From Gavia stellata (lineage: Eukaryota; Chordata; Aves; Gaviiformes; Gaviidae): a stretch of DNA of 64,000 nucleotides. Shown piece by piece: positions 49,844-62,859 of this stretch (its first letter is position 1; the number at the start of each line of letters is the position of its first letter). The notes under the pieces were generated by a model. The model was not told the DNA's origin. It did not search any database and saw nothing but the letters and a program-made list of their open reading frames with translations. The position numbers and the translations under genes are program-made. The stretch covers positions 4,721,255 to 4,785,254 of the forward strand of contig NC_082606.1 in NCBI RefSeq assembly GCF_030936135.1. The letters run 5' to 3'.

Positions 49844-52800
49844 TGTAAAAGAGCAATACCTTGCTGCTTAGGATTTTGAGATAGCCCCGTTCCAGAAACA
49901 ATATTTGCCTTTGGGAAATGGGCATCCTGGACTTAATAATTAAACATTCACTTTAACTCATTAGAACAATTATAGACACAAACCCCAAGGTTCACTATCC
50001 CTTTTAAGGTAAACAGCATATAAGCTCCTCTTGACTTTCTGCTGTTAAATCAGACCTTCACTCTGATGATTTATTTCTTGCTTCAGAAAGACACTGCCTG
50101 CAGCTGTGGTTAGACAGAATATGCTTTCACAACAATCTCTAATGCACTTCCCATGTTTTTGAGTCTAATGACTGTGACAGAGTAGTTTGCTGCTGGCTAA
50201 AGGTTTCAAATTCTGTTTTATCTGACAGTTCTAAAGGCTTGGTTGTACCATACTCACATGCAGTGAGTGGTATGACGCTGACTGTATATAGTATGCCACG
50301 CCACTAGTCACTTTGGGTAGGAAGAAACCCTGTAAATATACGTCATGTATTACTGGCTTAAACTATTATCTCACGCATCTGAAATGACTTACATAGCCAG
50401 TTCAGCTGGCACATATTTCAGATGGAGTTCCCAACCTTGGAAAAGGCTAGGCAAAAAAATAGGTGAAGTATTTGACCAGTCATATGGTATGATCTTGCTG
50501 CGGGAACCAGTCTGTGCAGCCAGCTCTCAAATGTCATTCCTTCCTGTGGATGCTGTGACATTAATTACGTCCAACAAGAAGAGTAGGTGGGCCACCATGC
50601 TGAACATGAAACAGACTCACAATGGCAATGAAAAGCGAGACAGGAGCAGGAAGCATAAGTGACACACTGAAAAGACAGACAGACAGCTGACTACCTATGT
50701 GGGACTCTAATTGAAGCAGTCCCAGTAGTATGCTTCCTGAAGCAAGAATTAAAAGCTCTCAGTACCTTGCAGGATCTGTAACTTGATTTTTTTGGCACAG
50801 ACCTTAGCTCTACCCTATAAACACACTAGTGAGCTGGGAAAAGAGATCTGCACCATGGTCTCCCAATTCTAAATGTGTATCAAAAGTGGAATGTAAATAG
50901 TATGTAAGGCCAGCTAGAGCTCATACAGCCCTAATTAAGTGCATGACAGTTGTGACTATTATATCTGGAAGACTGTTTACTGCTACTTGTCACAGCCCTA
51001 CAACAGCACATCAACACTCTGCTTTCAGAACAGATTAAAACCTTTCATTTCCTGGCCTCAGGCACTGACAGCAATAGAAAAGAGGAGGTCATTTATTCAT
51101 ATCACTGCTTGTTTTGGAGTAGCTCTGCTCAATTGACTCTTTGTGATCTCTAGACATAATGTAATGTTGTAACAGATGAGAATATTAGAACAGCATTGTG
51201 TGCACGTGTACAAAGATGTCGGGAGTATTAGAAACATTTACTTTACAAAGCCACCAGTCATACAAGCCAGCACATAGGAACAGTTTTTATGTTCTTGGCA
51301 TCTCCGCCAGGCTAATTGTTTCACTTGTGGGACAAAAATAAATAATTGATATTTGGAATTTAATCAGAAGAACATAAAGAAAAATAACTTCCCTTAGCCT
51401 GCAACTTAAAAGAATGGTACTGTAGGAACCTAATGTTTTAATACTATCTGAATATTATGTTTATATAAAACTGATATAATTTAAAGGTGACAAAAACTGA
51501 GAAAACAAATCACATCTGTGATTTTTCTACAAATTCCTGTAAATGTAAAGAATTGGAGGAAAAAATAGTCTTCTGATATTCTTTTCAACGTCTTTACTCT
51601 GTGAACTGTAGGTCCAGTAAATTCTGGTGTTTTCTTCAAATTCTCTTTGCAGCCAGCTCTGCCCTATAGGGTTACTTTCAGTTCGGAGATGGGAGGGAAA
51701 TCTAGTGAATCTTAACCATGGTCACTGTGGCCATCCGTAAGCATGCAGTGGAAGGGTCACGGCATGTAGCTGTTCCACGTCCCCTTTTATGTCTTTACCA
51801 AATAAACAGTATAGATAAAAGCATTTTAAAAAATAAGAGAAGTAGTAGCAAAGCCACAGACCTGCAGGAGGACTCCGTGCAGCACCTACTTCAGTTTTCA
51901 ATGCACTGCTTTAAATTGATTTGGTTTTCTGACAGCTGTGTCTCACCAGGGTGCATATTTACAGCAATAGCATGAAAGCAAACTCACGCTTTTAAGTGAG
52001 ATGCCAGAATTGGAATTTAATAAGGAAAAAAATTTGGAAATCAAATTTTAAAAATCCTTGTGATATCCCCAACCTCTCAGGAAAGCACATTGACAGCATA
52101 GGCCTCTGGGTCAGGCAAGAATAGAAAATAAAGAAGAGACTACTGCACTTTCACGCTTCTAGAGGAACCCCCATGGTATGAAGCACTGCAGGGGCAATGT
52201 GACAGAAATACAGACTTCCACTGCAGATGCTAATGTGGTCTGCTGCTTTAGGAAATCATTATTTCTCTACAGCTTGGATCAGTTCTACACAGATTAACTA
52301 CTACCAGAATGGATGTCATAGTACTGATATCTAAGAATTTCACCTGCCAAAAAACCAAATTAATGTCTTTTACAAACATACCTTTTCATATACAGCACCT
52401 TCTCACCATTTTTCCCTAATACACACAACAGTGCAATCCTACAGCTAGAATAATAATACTTTACCTATGAGACTGATCTCACTAATAACCAAGCTTTTAT
52501 AAAAAGGCAGTGTTTCATCTGGAACATTATGAAAATTGGGCAATTTGCTATCACTTTCATTAAATGCATGCCACATTCATATACAAAGAATATTTTCCCA
52601 CCAACTTAGAAAAGTACTCTTAAATGAATGAACTCTTAATGCAATTGAAAATGGGGGAATGTACTCAAAGGAAAAAGATAAGGAAAAGCAGCTAATTACT
52701 TATTTGTGCCACTTTCAGAGTTTAAGATGTATTTTTTACATCATAGTTTCTACGTAGCCCATTGTTTTTCACCCTACACCATTTTAAAAATAAACTTGAG

Positions 52801-53224
52801 TAATCTCCAAGTTTTTAGTTATTATCTACTCCAAAGTAGTTAGTGCTAACTTTCTGATAAAGCATAATACACACAGAAACAGATCTTTACCCACTCTACA
52901 GATAAAGAAACCAAACAGAGATGTACTATTCTTCATCATGGCAACGAATTTCAGCTGCTGTTCTAGGCAAGTCTAAATCTTGGACTTGAAAGGAGCTGTT
53001 TTCTTCAGTTAAACTGTTAAATCCAATAATCTCTCAATGACTGCATGATTCTCTGTGGCCACAAGAGCTACTTCTAATTTATTTAATGATATTTAATTAA
53101 GTCCCCATTAATGCTCATTTTTAAACAGTTTCATCATTACCAAGAATGACTACTATTAACTGCAAAGAGGGTAGCCCTGGGCACAAGGGAGATCAAAGAT
53201 TAATAAATTATTCAGCAATGCAAT

Positions 53225-53550
53225 TTTAAATCTATCTATATCTGTGTCTGAAAGCTTTCTAAACTAGCTAACGGTGCAGTATTATAGTTCTCATTGTGTA
53301 TGAGTTTATTTAATTATGCTAATTATTCATAGTGTTCTTACCCCAGTTATTACAAAACATGAGCTGATGAATGTTAAAACAGTCAGGGCATTCATGCACA
53401 GGCATCTATTTACTTCATTTGTAATGCATGTTAACATAATGATATATCTGTTATAGTTACTTTACTATTTCAAAGGATACTGATTTTGAAATCGATCCAA
53501 TTATTTAATCTGGAGATTATTTACTACCTAATAATAATAATTCAGAACAG
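53225..53550. promoter_or_regulatory. Candidate conserved enhancer, homeodomain-rich
   Basis: A repeat-free AT-rich block with TTTAATTATGCTAATTATTCAT, an AAATCGATCC (ONECUT-like) followed by AATTATTTAATC, and several TTAAC/ATTA motifs. The style resembles developmental conserved noncoding elements; inference only. Confidence 0.25.
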
Positions 53551-56500
53551 ATTTTCCTACCCTTACTCAGAATGGGTTGCATGCAATCTCTCAAGTATGC
53601 CCATTGAAACCAAAGACGTTACTCCAGGAGTAATATACTGTTGCATGTGAAAAAGAGAAGCAGACTCCAGCCCACAACTGTTGTTACCATGATTATTGCA
53701 GAACCTTATACTGAGTGACAGACGATAAAAGGGACAGAGTTCCTAGCTATGAGTGGTCTTGAGAGTGAAGCTTACGCTTAGCGTGATAAAGGTACAAGAA
53801 CAAGTGAGTCTGTGCAGATGAATCAGAAAGTTTATAGCAAAATCATTCTGGATAGAGCAATCCAAATCATCAAGACAGAGAAGAGAATATTATAGCAGCA
53901 GAAAGTCAAGTCCCAGGATGAAAGCTTAGCCCTTTGGCTGTCATTATAGAGATATTATGAAGAAAGACTCTACAAGCTTTAGAGACAGGCATGTAGTAAC
54001 ATAGAAAAGAGGCAAGTCAAATGTGAAGTCCAAGTCTGAGAAACAGACCTGAGAAATACACCGAATGATTATGTTTTCCTCAGTGACTGGGAAAGACAAA
54101 GAAATAGACTTAAGGCAGGAAGAAGGGAGACAGGGTATAGAGAAGATAATAAGCTCTTTTTGGCTAGGTTGAACTTCAGCTGGTTGTGAGGCCTTAATGA
54201 AAAGAGGTAGATCTAGGAGATATGAGTACAGTGATTCCAATTGAAATTGTAGGGGGAAATGACATTACTCAGAAATAACATAAGATGAGCAAGAAAGAGA
54301 GGAGATTTACTTCAACAAATATGCTCTAATAATTATGTGCTGTTACTAATTTTACACTCATTTTACAAGGTCAGTTCTACCTCCAAGTACAACTGAACAA
54401 TCCCAGCTACATTCAGAATGTATTTCCTTTGAAACAGTTGGGAGTCAGAAATGTGAAGGGGACATTTGCCTCTACACAGAGATGGGGATCTCCAGAAGAA
54501 ATCTGCAATCACCTACTAGAAGGGCGTCCTTGGATTTGTTCCGAATCCTCAAGTTTGTTCTTCCTTCTCTGTTTCAGCTATATGTTTAGAGCCTGATTTT
54601 CTTCAATGCTCATTGTCTTGTGCTGCAAAATTTATTTACACTCCATGTGAATCCTTTATCACACACAGGCCTCATATAGGATGCAAAAGGATGCCAGTTC
54701 TACATTCCTGGACCTCTGATATTAGTGCTTTTAATTATAACAATTTTTCAAGAAAATATGCACCTAAACCACAAGTATTATGCCTACAGCATTGATTTAT
54801 CTGAGCCTGTGTGTTTGCAGTGGAATGCACTGCAATGATACTAACATTCTGAACATCTTAACCCTGAGACAAACATGTCTCTGATCAGAATTCAGTGTAT
54901 GGTGTATGTTTCAGAATATGGGTCATGGATTTTGGGTTCATCAGAGATGAAAACAAAATACAGCCACTCCAAAAAGGCAAGGCTATAGCTCTTCTTGCAA
55001 GGAGTTTGGCATGATATCAAAAAAATGTGTTGCCTTGACAGGATTGGTTAGGGCAGGACCATCTAGCAAACCCTATGATTTCTCATCTTCTTTTTTAGGC
55101 AGTTACCTAAAAGAGGAGGAGGGGATGAAGGAAACTGGAAAGAGGGGTTAATCATGATCCCCAGCCACTGTGTATGCAGAAGCATCAGTTCATGGAGAGC
55201 AAGCTGCAGCAACATCATGGGTAGCAGAGAGCACACCCTCCGCCTTTCCCTCCAACTCTTCTCTCCCTCACCAAGCATGTTGAAGTTCTGGTTCCTGGGA
55301 GCCCAGTATCTGCCCATACTGCCCAGCTTGTCTCCTCTTGCCTCAGCAAAATGGTCCTTGTGACTTGCACTAGCTAGACTTCACCACCGAGAAGCAAGTA
55401 AAGAAAGAAGCAGTAGCCTGGGACTGTTTCCTTTCTTCTTGCACAGCGTAGCAGTCTGAGAAAGTTCAGATCAGCCTGAGAGGATGGTTGTTGCCACGCT
55501 AACTCTGTGTGTATCTCAGATTTCTCTGCTCATATTCCCTTTGCTTATGGACTGCCTCCCAGATCTGTTTTACCGATCAAAACATAGTCCAATTAGGTTT
55601 TCAGCAATTTGCTGAAAAGTCGGTCAATGAAGCGCTTGGAAGGGCCTGAGATTGTGTTTTCCAAGAGATTTAATTCCTTTAAGGGCAAAGCCTTTCTTTG
55701 CTGCCTCACACCTCCCTCTGGAAAACATTGGACATTTGGGGAACTGTCACATTGGATTTTGTTACCATGCTCTAATGCAAGGAGACTGGAAAGTGACCCA
55801 ATTCATTCAAAAAAAGCCCAGACCAGCAACAACAAAAAGAATTTGTGCAGACACCAATTCAAAGATGGCAAAGCAAAGGGGATTGTGTATACTTAGCAAG
55901 CTGATATTTTCTTTAAGGAGCTAGACAATGTAAAATCCTCACAGACAAACTCACTCCGTTAACAACTGCATTTTGTCCACTTGCTTTTGGAGGAAGTCTA
56001 GCTCTCAAATTGAAGATACTGATCACTGAAGAGAATGAAAAACTTTTATGCTTTTATTCAGTTTTTCTAAGGTAAAACTGTCCACTGAAACCCATGACTT
56101 ACAGTCTGCATCTCTTTAAATCAGCACCTTATCAGCAGTTGCTATAACATATTTCTATTACCGCATGTAATGAACCCAGGAACTTCCCATCTCTGAAAAA
56201 GAAGCTGTTCTTGCTGTGATTTGCACAGGAGGAGAGGTGAATACACATGCAGCATAAACAGCCACGGCTGACATTGTGCTGATGATAAACAGCCAGACAG
56301 GTTTACTACTCTTCCACTTACAGGGTCAGGAGGAGGATGACTAGATTCTAGCTATCCAGGACTTCAGGCTCCAAAGTATGTCAGATTGCAGCTCACATTA
56401 CTAAGTCTCCTTTAGCTTTTGTGCATTACTCTCCCAGCAAAGGCCTTCTCCTGGGCATTGCTCAGTTCCTCAGAAGCTGAAACCTGGCACAAGAAGCAGT

Positions 56501-56944
56501 ATATGGAAACAGGAGATGACTGGTCCTTGATACTTACACTGGAAATCTATAATTTTTTTCTTCTCATTGTAAATTATTCCAATTCTAAACATGTGCTGGA
56601 AAAGCTGCTTTTCAAAATCTAAAACTGCTGCAGAGGATCATGTGCCAATATTTAGACCACCCAGCTATGAAGCTGAATTTCCCATTCTCTGTTCTGATGT
56701 TTGATAGAGCACCTTTTATACTGAAAAGTGACTCTTCTCACAGAGGGCCCCAAAACCCACACACATTTTATCAAAATGCATGGAGACTCTACTAGGAGCA
56801 TCGCCAATTCAGGAACTAAAGAATCTGACCTAGGCAAAACATCAGTCTAAAATACCTCCTTAAAATTGATGCTTCAGTATTTGGGCAACAATCTTCACTG
56901 AGGAGATGGGAGAGGGCTTTTATTACCTTCATCTCCTGTTATTA

Positions 56945-57045
56945 AGGCTCAGAACCAGCAAAATACTTAAGCATCATGCTTCAAAATACTTCAGTGCTAA
57001 ACCAGTTAGTGTATGCTTAAATACTCTGCTGGATCAGGACCTGAG
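56945..57045. mobile_element. Candidate ancient MITE with terminal inverted repeats
   Basis: CCAGCAAAATACTTAAGCAT (56955-56974) and the reverse complement of 57013-57032 agree at 17 of 20 positions, about 38 bp apart. From memory, the GCACTTAAGCATGTGCTTAA ... GCTTAAGTGCTTTGCTGGATC pattern is a common sauropsid palindromic repeat. This copy is strongly eroded and has lost much of its centre. Confidence 0.55.
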
Positions 57046-58284
57046 CACACTTGTGTGTACTTAGTTCAGCAGTTCAAAAGACCCAGACAAACCCCTCTAC
57101 TTTCTGAGCACTCTCGTAAGATCCCCGTTTATACTGGCAGTCCAGACAGGACCACTGCTGTCCCTTCTCTTACTCAATACTGAGCTACTGGACCAAAACT
57201 ACAGTTCTCTGCTTCCTAAGCTTGTCTTCATGTGGCAAAGAATTGGACCTGTGTTTGTCTGTTTGCACTAGACTGGTGAATGCTGTGCTGGCCAACACTC
57301 ACGTATTTTTACTACCACCTTGCTTGGTGGTAAAATTTCTACGATACAGCTTTTACTGTTAAACTGACAGTTATGGATGTGTACCAATCCCATTTGCTGT
57401 TACTGTCATACACTGTATATCACACTAATATCTAGCGATGGCACTCAAATTTTAAATATCCCAGTCATTTTTATGGTGACTGTAGCACTTCAAACAATAA
57501 AGTGCTAAACCTCTGCCAGAAACCAACATATGAGCTAAGACTAGTAAATGAGAGCTACTGACTGCACTTCACAAAATTTGATGGTGCATTGCAAGGGCCT
57601 AAAAGATCACTCTCTTTGTTCCTGACCTCAGAAGTTTTGGGTTTAGTGGGTAATTGTTTTCATGCAGGATCAGCTCTGTTGTAGGTGTCATTACAAAAAT
57701 GTTGTGTGTGACTTTGCTCCATTAGGCAGCATCAAGAGCTGTAGCTAACTGGGTCACAGACGCAAATACAGCTCAGTACAGCTGCATAAACTAGTTGTTC
57801 TCTTTCAGATAAATGCAGAAGGCACTGACTCCTGTGCAGTGCAAAAGCCACTGCACTAACACTTGTCAAACATCAAACGATGAGCATATTTAGGGGCTAC
57901 TCACCCTTAGAACCTCTAAGTCTACTCTTGAGGGCCAAGACACCACAAGAGAAAATTGCACTCTCAGTATTTTCAATGCATCCATCTCTGCAAGAAAACC
58001 TTTCCTCAGGAGTTTCCCACCATGGTTTTGGGAATTTGCAAGTCCAGTTTGGAAGGGACACCTGCATTTTAGACAGCATTTCCAAGCCACCAAAATTAAA
58101 GAATGTCTTACCACGAGCACAGGGTTCCAGGTGTCCCCTCATAAATGAACTCGAATGTTTCAATTCTCAAAGGATAGGTTTTCTTGTCAGGGAAAACACA
58201 CAGAACTGAAGATTCCCTTGGGATCACAGTGTCCAAATTCCAATACAGTGTTTTGTGCTGTTGGCAACAACCCTCCAGTCACAG

Positions 58285-58335
58285 CGCTCAATCCGAAATT
58301 CACTGAAATCAGGAGGAGTTTTTCCTGTCTGACTT
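58285..58335. mobile_element. Possible eroded core of the same sauropsid palindromic repeat class
   Basis: ATTCACTGAAATCAGGAGGA followed by GTTTTTCCTGTCTGACTT resembles the CCCATTGAAATCAATGGGAG...TTTTGCC...TGACTT core. Short and diverged. Confidence 0.3.
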
Positions 58336-58824
58336 AGAAAGCTGGAGACCTAGATGGTGATTACCTCACATACAAAATCTATTATTTCCTCATGAGGTGC
58401 TTCTGCTTATGTCAGTAACAGATCGCTAAACATAGGTGGACCAAACCAGTCAAACAATCATCTCATTAGAAGTCAGGATTTTTTTTCATTATATGAAACA
58501 CCCGTCACTGGTACAATGTCAGATGTGAATGAAGTGCTTATGATGGGAACTCGCAATAGCAGGGGAAAGTGTACAGCATGTTATAGGAGGTATTTATGGA
58601 ACTTATTCAGTAGACACTTGAACATGTGCTCAGGACCTAGTAAAATCTAGGAGACATGAACACATGCTCTTGCTGTGCAGAAATAGTATGTTGAATCACC
58701 ACTGTAAAATGGGCTTTCACAGCCAGCACTGACACAATGATTTAACAAACTTGTATGGTTTGATTCAAGCATCTCATCCAGAGGTAGCTGAATGTAATGT
58801 TTCATGATGTGCCATGCTTAGTCC

Positions 58825-58870
58825 TCCTCCCACTGACTTCCATGGGAGCCAGAGCATGCAGAGCACTGGC
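58825..58870. mobile_element. Possible eroded palindromic repeat core
   Basis: CTCCCACTGACTTCCATGGGAG is a near-palindrome matching the CTCCCATTGACTTCAATGGGAG core with two differences, followed by AGCACTGGC. No boundaries can be drawn. Confidence 0.4.
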
Positions 58871-60740
58871 ATTTATCCTCCAGCATAGCTCCTCTGTGTA
58901 AGGTTAATACCGTCAATTCGATTCACAAGGGTTTGTGAGCCAGACAGGCAAACTGAAGAAGAATAAGCGTCTCTCACAAGGAGACAAGAACATGCAAGAG
59001 GTTGCCCAGCAAAGTCATCAAAGCAAAGAGCATGAATGAGACAGTGTTGACGAAGACAGAAGTGGCATTGAAGGCTGCAATAACAAAGCGGGGCAGCGAC
59101 AGGAAGATAAGTGGCAACGTAATTGGCTGGTTGAGCCAAGTGTATCCATATAGTCCGCCTGCCAGCAACCTGTGCAAATGGATCCTAGGCATTGAAGATC
59201 TAAGTGCCTATTTATGTAAATATATTCTAGATGGTGACACAAAAATACATAGGAACAAATACTTACTAAATACAGCTAGAGGCTTCTGAGGGTATCTGAG
59301 CTAATTATTACAAACCTTCTTTGCATCTGCTGCCAATGAACAAAGGATTTTCTTCCTGAGTTTTCTTACTAATTATTCTCAAAAGCCAGAGTTGCGCCCT
59401 CTATATTTGATCCTGTAAAAGTTTTTCATATCAAAAAGACCCTTGAAGTCACAAAGGTGCCACATTGCCAGGTCAGTTTCTGGCTCCCCACTCCAGCAAA
59501 AAATTGGCTAAAAGCCGATTTTAGCAGCTAAGCAGATTGTCAATTTATAAAGAGAATCCCTAAGAAGCACAAATTAATAACATTTTACAGTGGAGCAAAT
59601 AACATATCCAGAGACTGGAACCATGATGCCTTCATTCCATCATTAGTGAATTGTGAGCAGCTTGGTCAGGCAGAGAATGTCCCACAGCAGGTGGAGGAAA
59701 CTCCTTCCCTCCTCCCTGTCTCCCAGTTCAGCAACCTATTCAAACATTTGTCTGCGTGGATCAGAAGAAAAAGATGCTTTCCCTTGTCGGCTTTGATACC
59801 ACCCGTCATAACGTCACATGACCGCAAGTAGAACTAGCATTCTGGGTAAAAAAAGTGCATGGGATCCCTGATGCCTTCCTACTCCTGCTTTGTGAGAATA
59901 GTATCTTGCTTTATACAGGTAGTGACTGCAGACATTCATTAACGCTTGAGGACTGAACATCACTTGGGTGATGTTTGGCATAGAAAAGCCTACCAATATG
60001 CATGTGTTATGTTAGAGCATTTTCTTCTGTAGCATCAGGTATGGATACCGAAGTAAAAAGTACACAATCAGGCTTCAAATAGTGGCTTAGATTATGTGAT
60101 GATTATTTACTTGCTTACAACTAAACAGGCAATTATTAACTGACAGCCAAAAATGTTTTCCTAGAGCTCAAGTATTTCAGTTTTGGTACATAAGGTCATA
60201 GATCAGGTCCTCATTGGCTGTCACGTATATCTGAAGCCACAATAGCAAGGGACATACATTAATTTTGATAAAACACGTGAGATTCATCATACTGGAGAGA
60301 AAAGTTTTACTGCTAGATTTGATGTATGGGTTGAAACTTTGTGCTTTCTAAAAGCAAGTCCCAACCACATGCATGATGCTTTAAAGGGCCTTATTTCAAT
60401 CCTGACAAATGAGCACCAGATGTTTCTTTTATCGTACTTGCATTGTATATAGTCATTCAACATTTCAGGCTCATGTTAAGGTCTTAGAAACTCTCTCTGA
60501 CTCACCTCTCGCCCCATAAAAAAAGAGAAGCTGCGAGAGAGAAAAAAATCAAGACTAAAATATAACAATTCTGATTAAATACAGCAAATAAATAAGGGAA
60601 AAACTGAAGTCTTTCCACAAGGAGAAATAGAGAAGGTAGGGTGAAAATAACGTCTGGGTTCAGTTATCATCAATCACAGACCAATTGTTAGAAAATCTCT
60701 CATGAAGAACAACGCTTTTTGCTTTTTTGTTTATTTTATT

Positions 60741-60840
60741 ATTCCTTTCAAAACAATTGTGCTCTGAAAGGTTCCTTTTGACCTATAAATGCCATAAGCG
60801 GGAGATTAAAAGGCCTGTAATTACATCTCACCATTCTGGC
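60741..60840. promoter_or_regulatory. Candidate conserved enhancer
   Basis: TTTTGACCTATAAATGCC (a nuclear-receptor half-site AGGTCA on the minus strand), GGGAGATTAAAAGGCC and the palindrome GTAATTAC (60817-60824) are packed in 60 bp of repeat-free sequence. Pattern inference without alignment. Confidence 0.25.
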
Positions 60841-60982
60841 TTCTCTGCAGGTGGCAGTGGGGGTGAGGTTGCTTCAATGGAGGAGGGAGTCTAGCTTTTA
60901 GGATTTATTTGTTTAATCAACTGTTTTATTTTCTTCTTTTCTTCCTAGAAGCAGCTGTTCATTCACTCCAATCTCACTGCCC

Positions 60983-61022
60983 ACCTCATCCATTCTGAAG
61001 GAACCTCATCCATTCCGAAGGA
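60983..61022 (+). repeat. Tandem duplication of 20 bp (2 copies, 1 difference)
   Basis: ACCTCATCCATTCTGAAGGA (60983-61002) followed by the same unit with CCGAAGGA (61003-61022). Confidence 0.93.
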
Positions 61023-61314
61023 AAGTGCTCTCTAGGCCAACCTTTCCTCTGACCAGTACCCACCAAGGACACCCTGGGGTGGAACTGCACAGTGCCAGTC
61101 AGAGAAAGATTTTTTTTCCTGCAAGTGCTAAGTATTATTTTCATTCCTGTTAGGCTCAGCCTCTAGCAGTTTTGATTTTCTTTTCCATTTTTGTCTGTCC
61201 CAAGAACTTTTCACTGCTTGTTGACTGAATGCATTGGAAGGCTTGCTTTCTTGCTAGAGAGGGAATTAAACATTTAAGTGTAAGCTTAAAGCAATGCCAA
61301 TGTGTAGGTACACA

Positions 61315-61490
61315 CTGAGTTAGAGCACATACCAAGAGGTTGAGAAAAGGGTTCCATTCCCCGATCTACCACTGACTAAATTTGTCACCTTGCTTCAGAT
61401 TTCACCCATCGGTGAAATGGGATAATGATCCCTCCTTAACTCACAGGGCAAGAATGTCATTAATATTTGGACTTGGTTTCAGATTCTTGA
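61315..61490 (+). mobile_element. MIR-like (CORE-SINE) fragment
   Basis: Follows MIR order: AGAGCACATACC, GGGTTCCATTCCCCGATCTA, CCACTGACTAAATTTGTCACC, then TTCAGATTTCACCCATCGGT, GAAATGGGATAATGATCCCT, CCTTAACTCACAGGGC (MIR: GGTTCGAATCCCGGCTCTGCCAC, TGTGACC, CAGTTTCC, TGTAAAATGGGGATAATA, ACCTCATAGGG). Strongly diverged but co-linear over more than 120 bp. Confidence 0.65.
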
Positions 61491-62484
61491 AGAAGAGCTT
61501 TTCCATTATATCATTTCCCTGGTTTGGCCAGCACTTGGACTAAAGATGCGAGTGTAGTTCCAACTCTATATCCTATGAAGTCTGACGGCTGGGTGTGGTG
61601 CCATCACCTGGAACATGCAGTGCCTTTACAAGGGATGTTGTGAAAAATAAGACAAGCGATTGGTTTAAAGCAAAGCCTTGATTTGGACCTCTGTGAACTT
61701 CAGGGAAGTTTATACTTGACTCCACATCCCAGTTTAGCTGCTTGGGACCACCAAAGACAAACCTATCAGTGAAAAAGCATATGAAGTTGCAAGAAAAGGG
61801 AAGAAAGGGGACTGCAGCTGAAAAAGGTATAACAAATAAATAAGTGAGCAGAGGAAAACAAACAAAAGCTGAAAGTTTACCAAATCTGCATGCAAGCAAC
61901 TGGACTCATTTCAAAAGTGGAACTGTAGACTGTATTGGGATCTGATTTTCTGCGGCTCTTGCCTTTGCCTCAGCTCCCCTGGTGCTAATGCACTACAATG
62001 CTGATGGGTGCATTACACATGCTTATACACTGTCTTTCAAGAAAAAGGTGTATGTAGTGTATGTAACTGTCTTCCCGGAACTTGATGGAGGGGACAGATA
62101 TCTGAAATGAATGAGCAAACAGCACAAATGCCATTCCGATTCACTCTCAGGAACACAGTCCCTTAATGGTTTCCTAGAGGCATATCAGGCAACAGCAGAG
62201 GATTCTTTGCTCCTGCCACAACTGTTCAGAGTCCCCAGACCCAGAAGGACATGGACTGATTAATGTTTCATTGTGAATGCCAACCCATTGCTACTGGAAA
62301 GAGGTGGAGATTATCTTGATGCTGCTGCCCCACAACGGGCAGATGGTATAAATCTGCACGCAGACTCCAGGCTCTGTGAGAAGTCACCCTTTTGCTTCTG
62401 CAGCACCTGTGGGTTTCTGTGACTGATCCTACACTGAACCCTAAGATGGAAAATCAAACCCAAAATTGATGGATCAGCCCTGAA

Positions 62485-62600
62485 AGGGACCTATAATTGA
62501 ATCCAGCCCTTTGCAGGCACAGTTACGTTACACAGTCCCTTTCCTAAATGACAAGGTCGTTCCATCTTGATAACCACAAGAATACATATTCATGTATTAC
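62485..62600 (-). mobile_element. Possible very old CR1 3'-end remnant
   Basis: TGAAAGGGACCTATAATTGA followed by ATCCAGCCCTTTGCAGG resembles the reverse complement of the CR1 end (GGAAGGGACCTCTGGAGATC..TAGTCCAACCCCTGC), followed later by ACAAGGTCGTTCCA. Weak; only short blocks agree. Confidence 0.3.
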
Positions 62601-62834
62601 CCACTTTGGCACGCACCACACGTAACTTCAAATACCATTATCATTTTCCTCAAAACCACCAGTAAATGAATTATTTAGTGTGGAGGAGGGAGAGGAGTTG
62701 ACATGTCTGACAACATTTGAATGCTGTAGTGTTCATGTACCTGCAGAGCTGAAGCTGCCAGTTAATTATCTAGCCTTACTGTTTTATGGAGGTTCATGAG
62801 TCTTCAAGACCTTAATAAATCAAGGCTTACTTGA

Positions 62835-62859
62835 CATTCATCTTCTGTGAAGATGAATG
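62835..62859. repeat. Perfect hairpin: 11-bp stem, 3-nt loop
   Basis: CATTCATCTTC, loop TGT, GAAGATGAATG. It is followed at once by two copies of GGGCAGGTG (from about 62859). Confidence 0.9.

Noticed and set aside
57317..57336. ACCACC / GGTGGT hairpin
   Set aside because: The stem is only about seven bases with a six-base loop; expected by chance in 64 kb.
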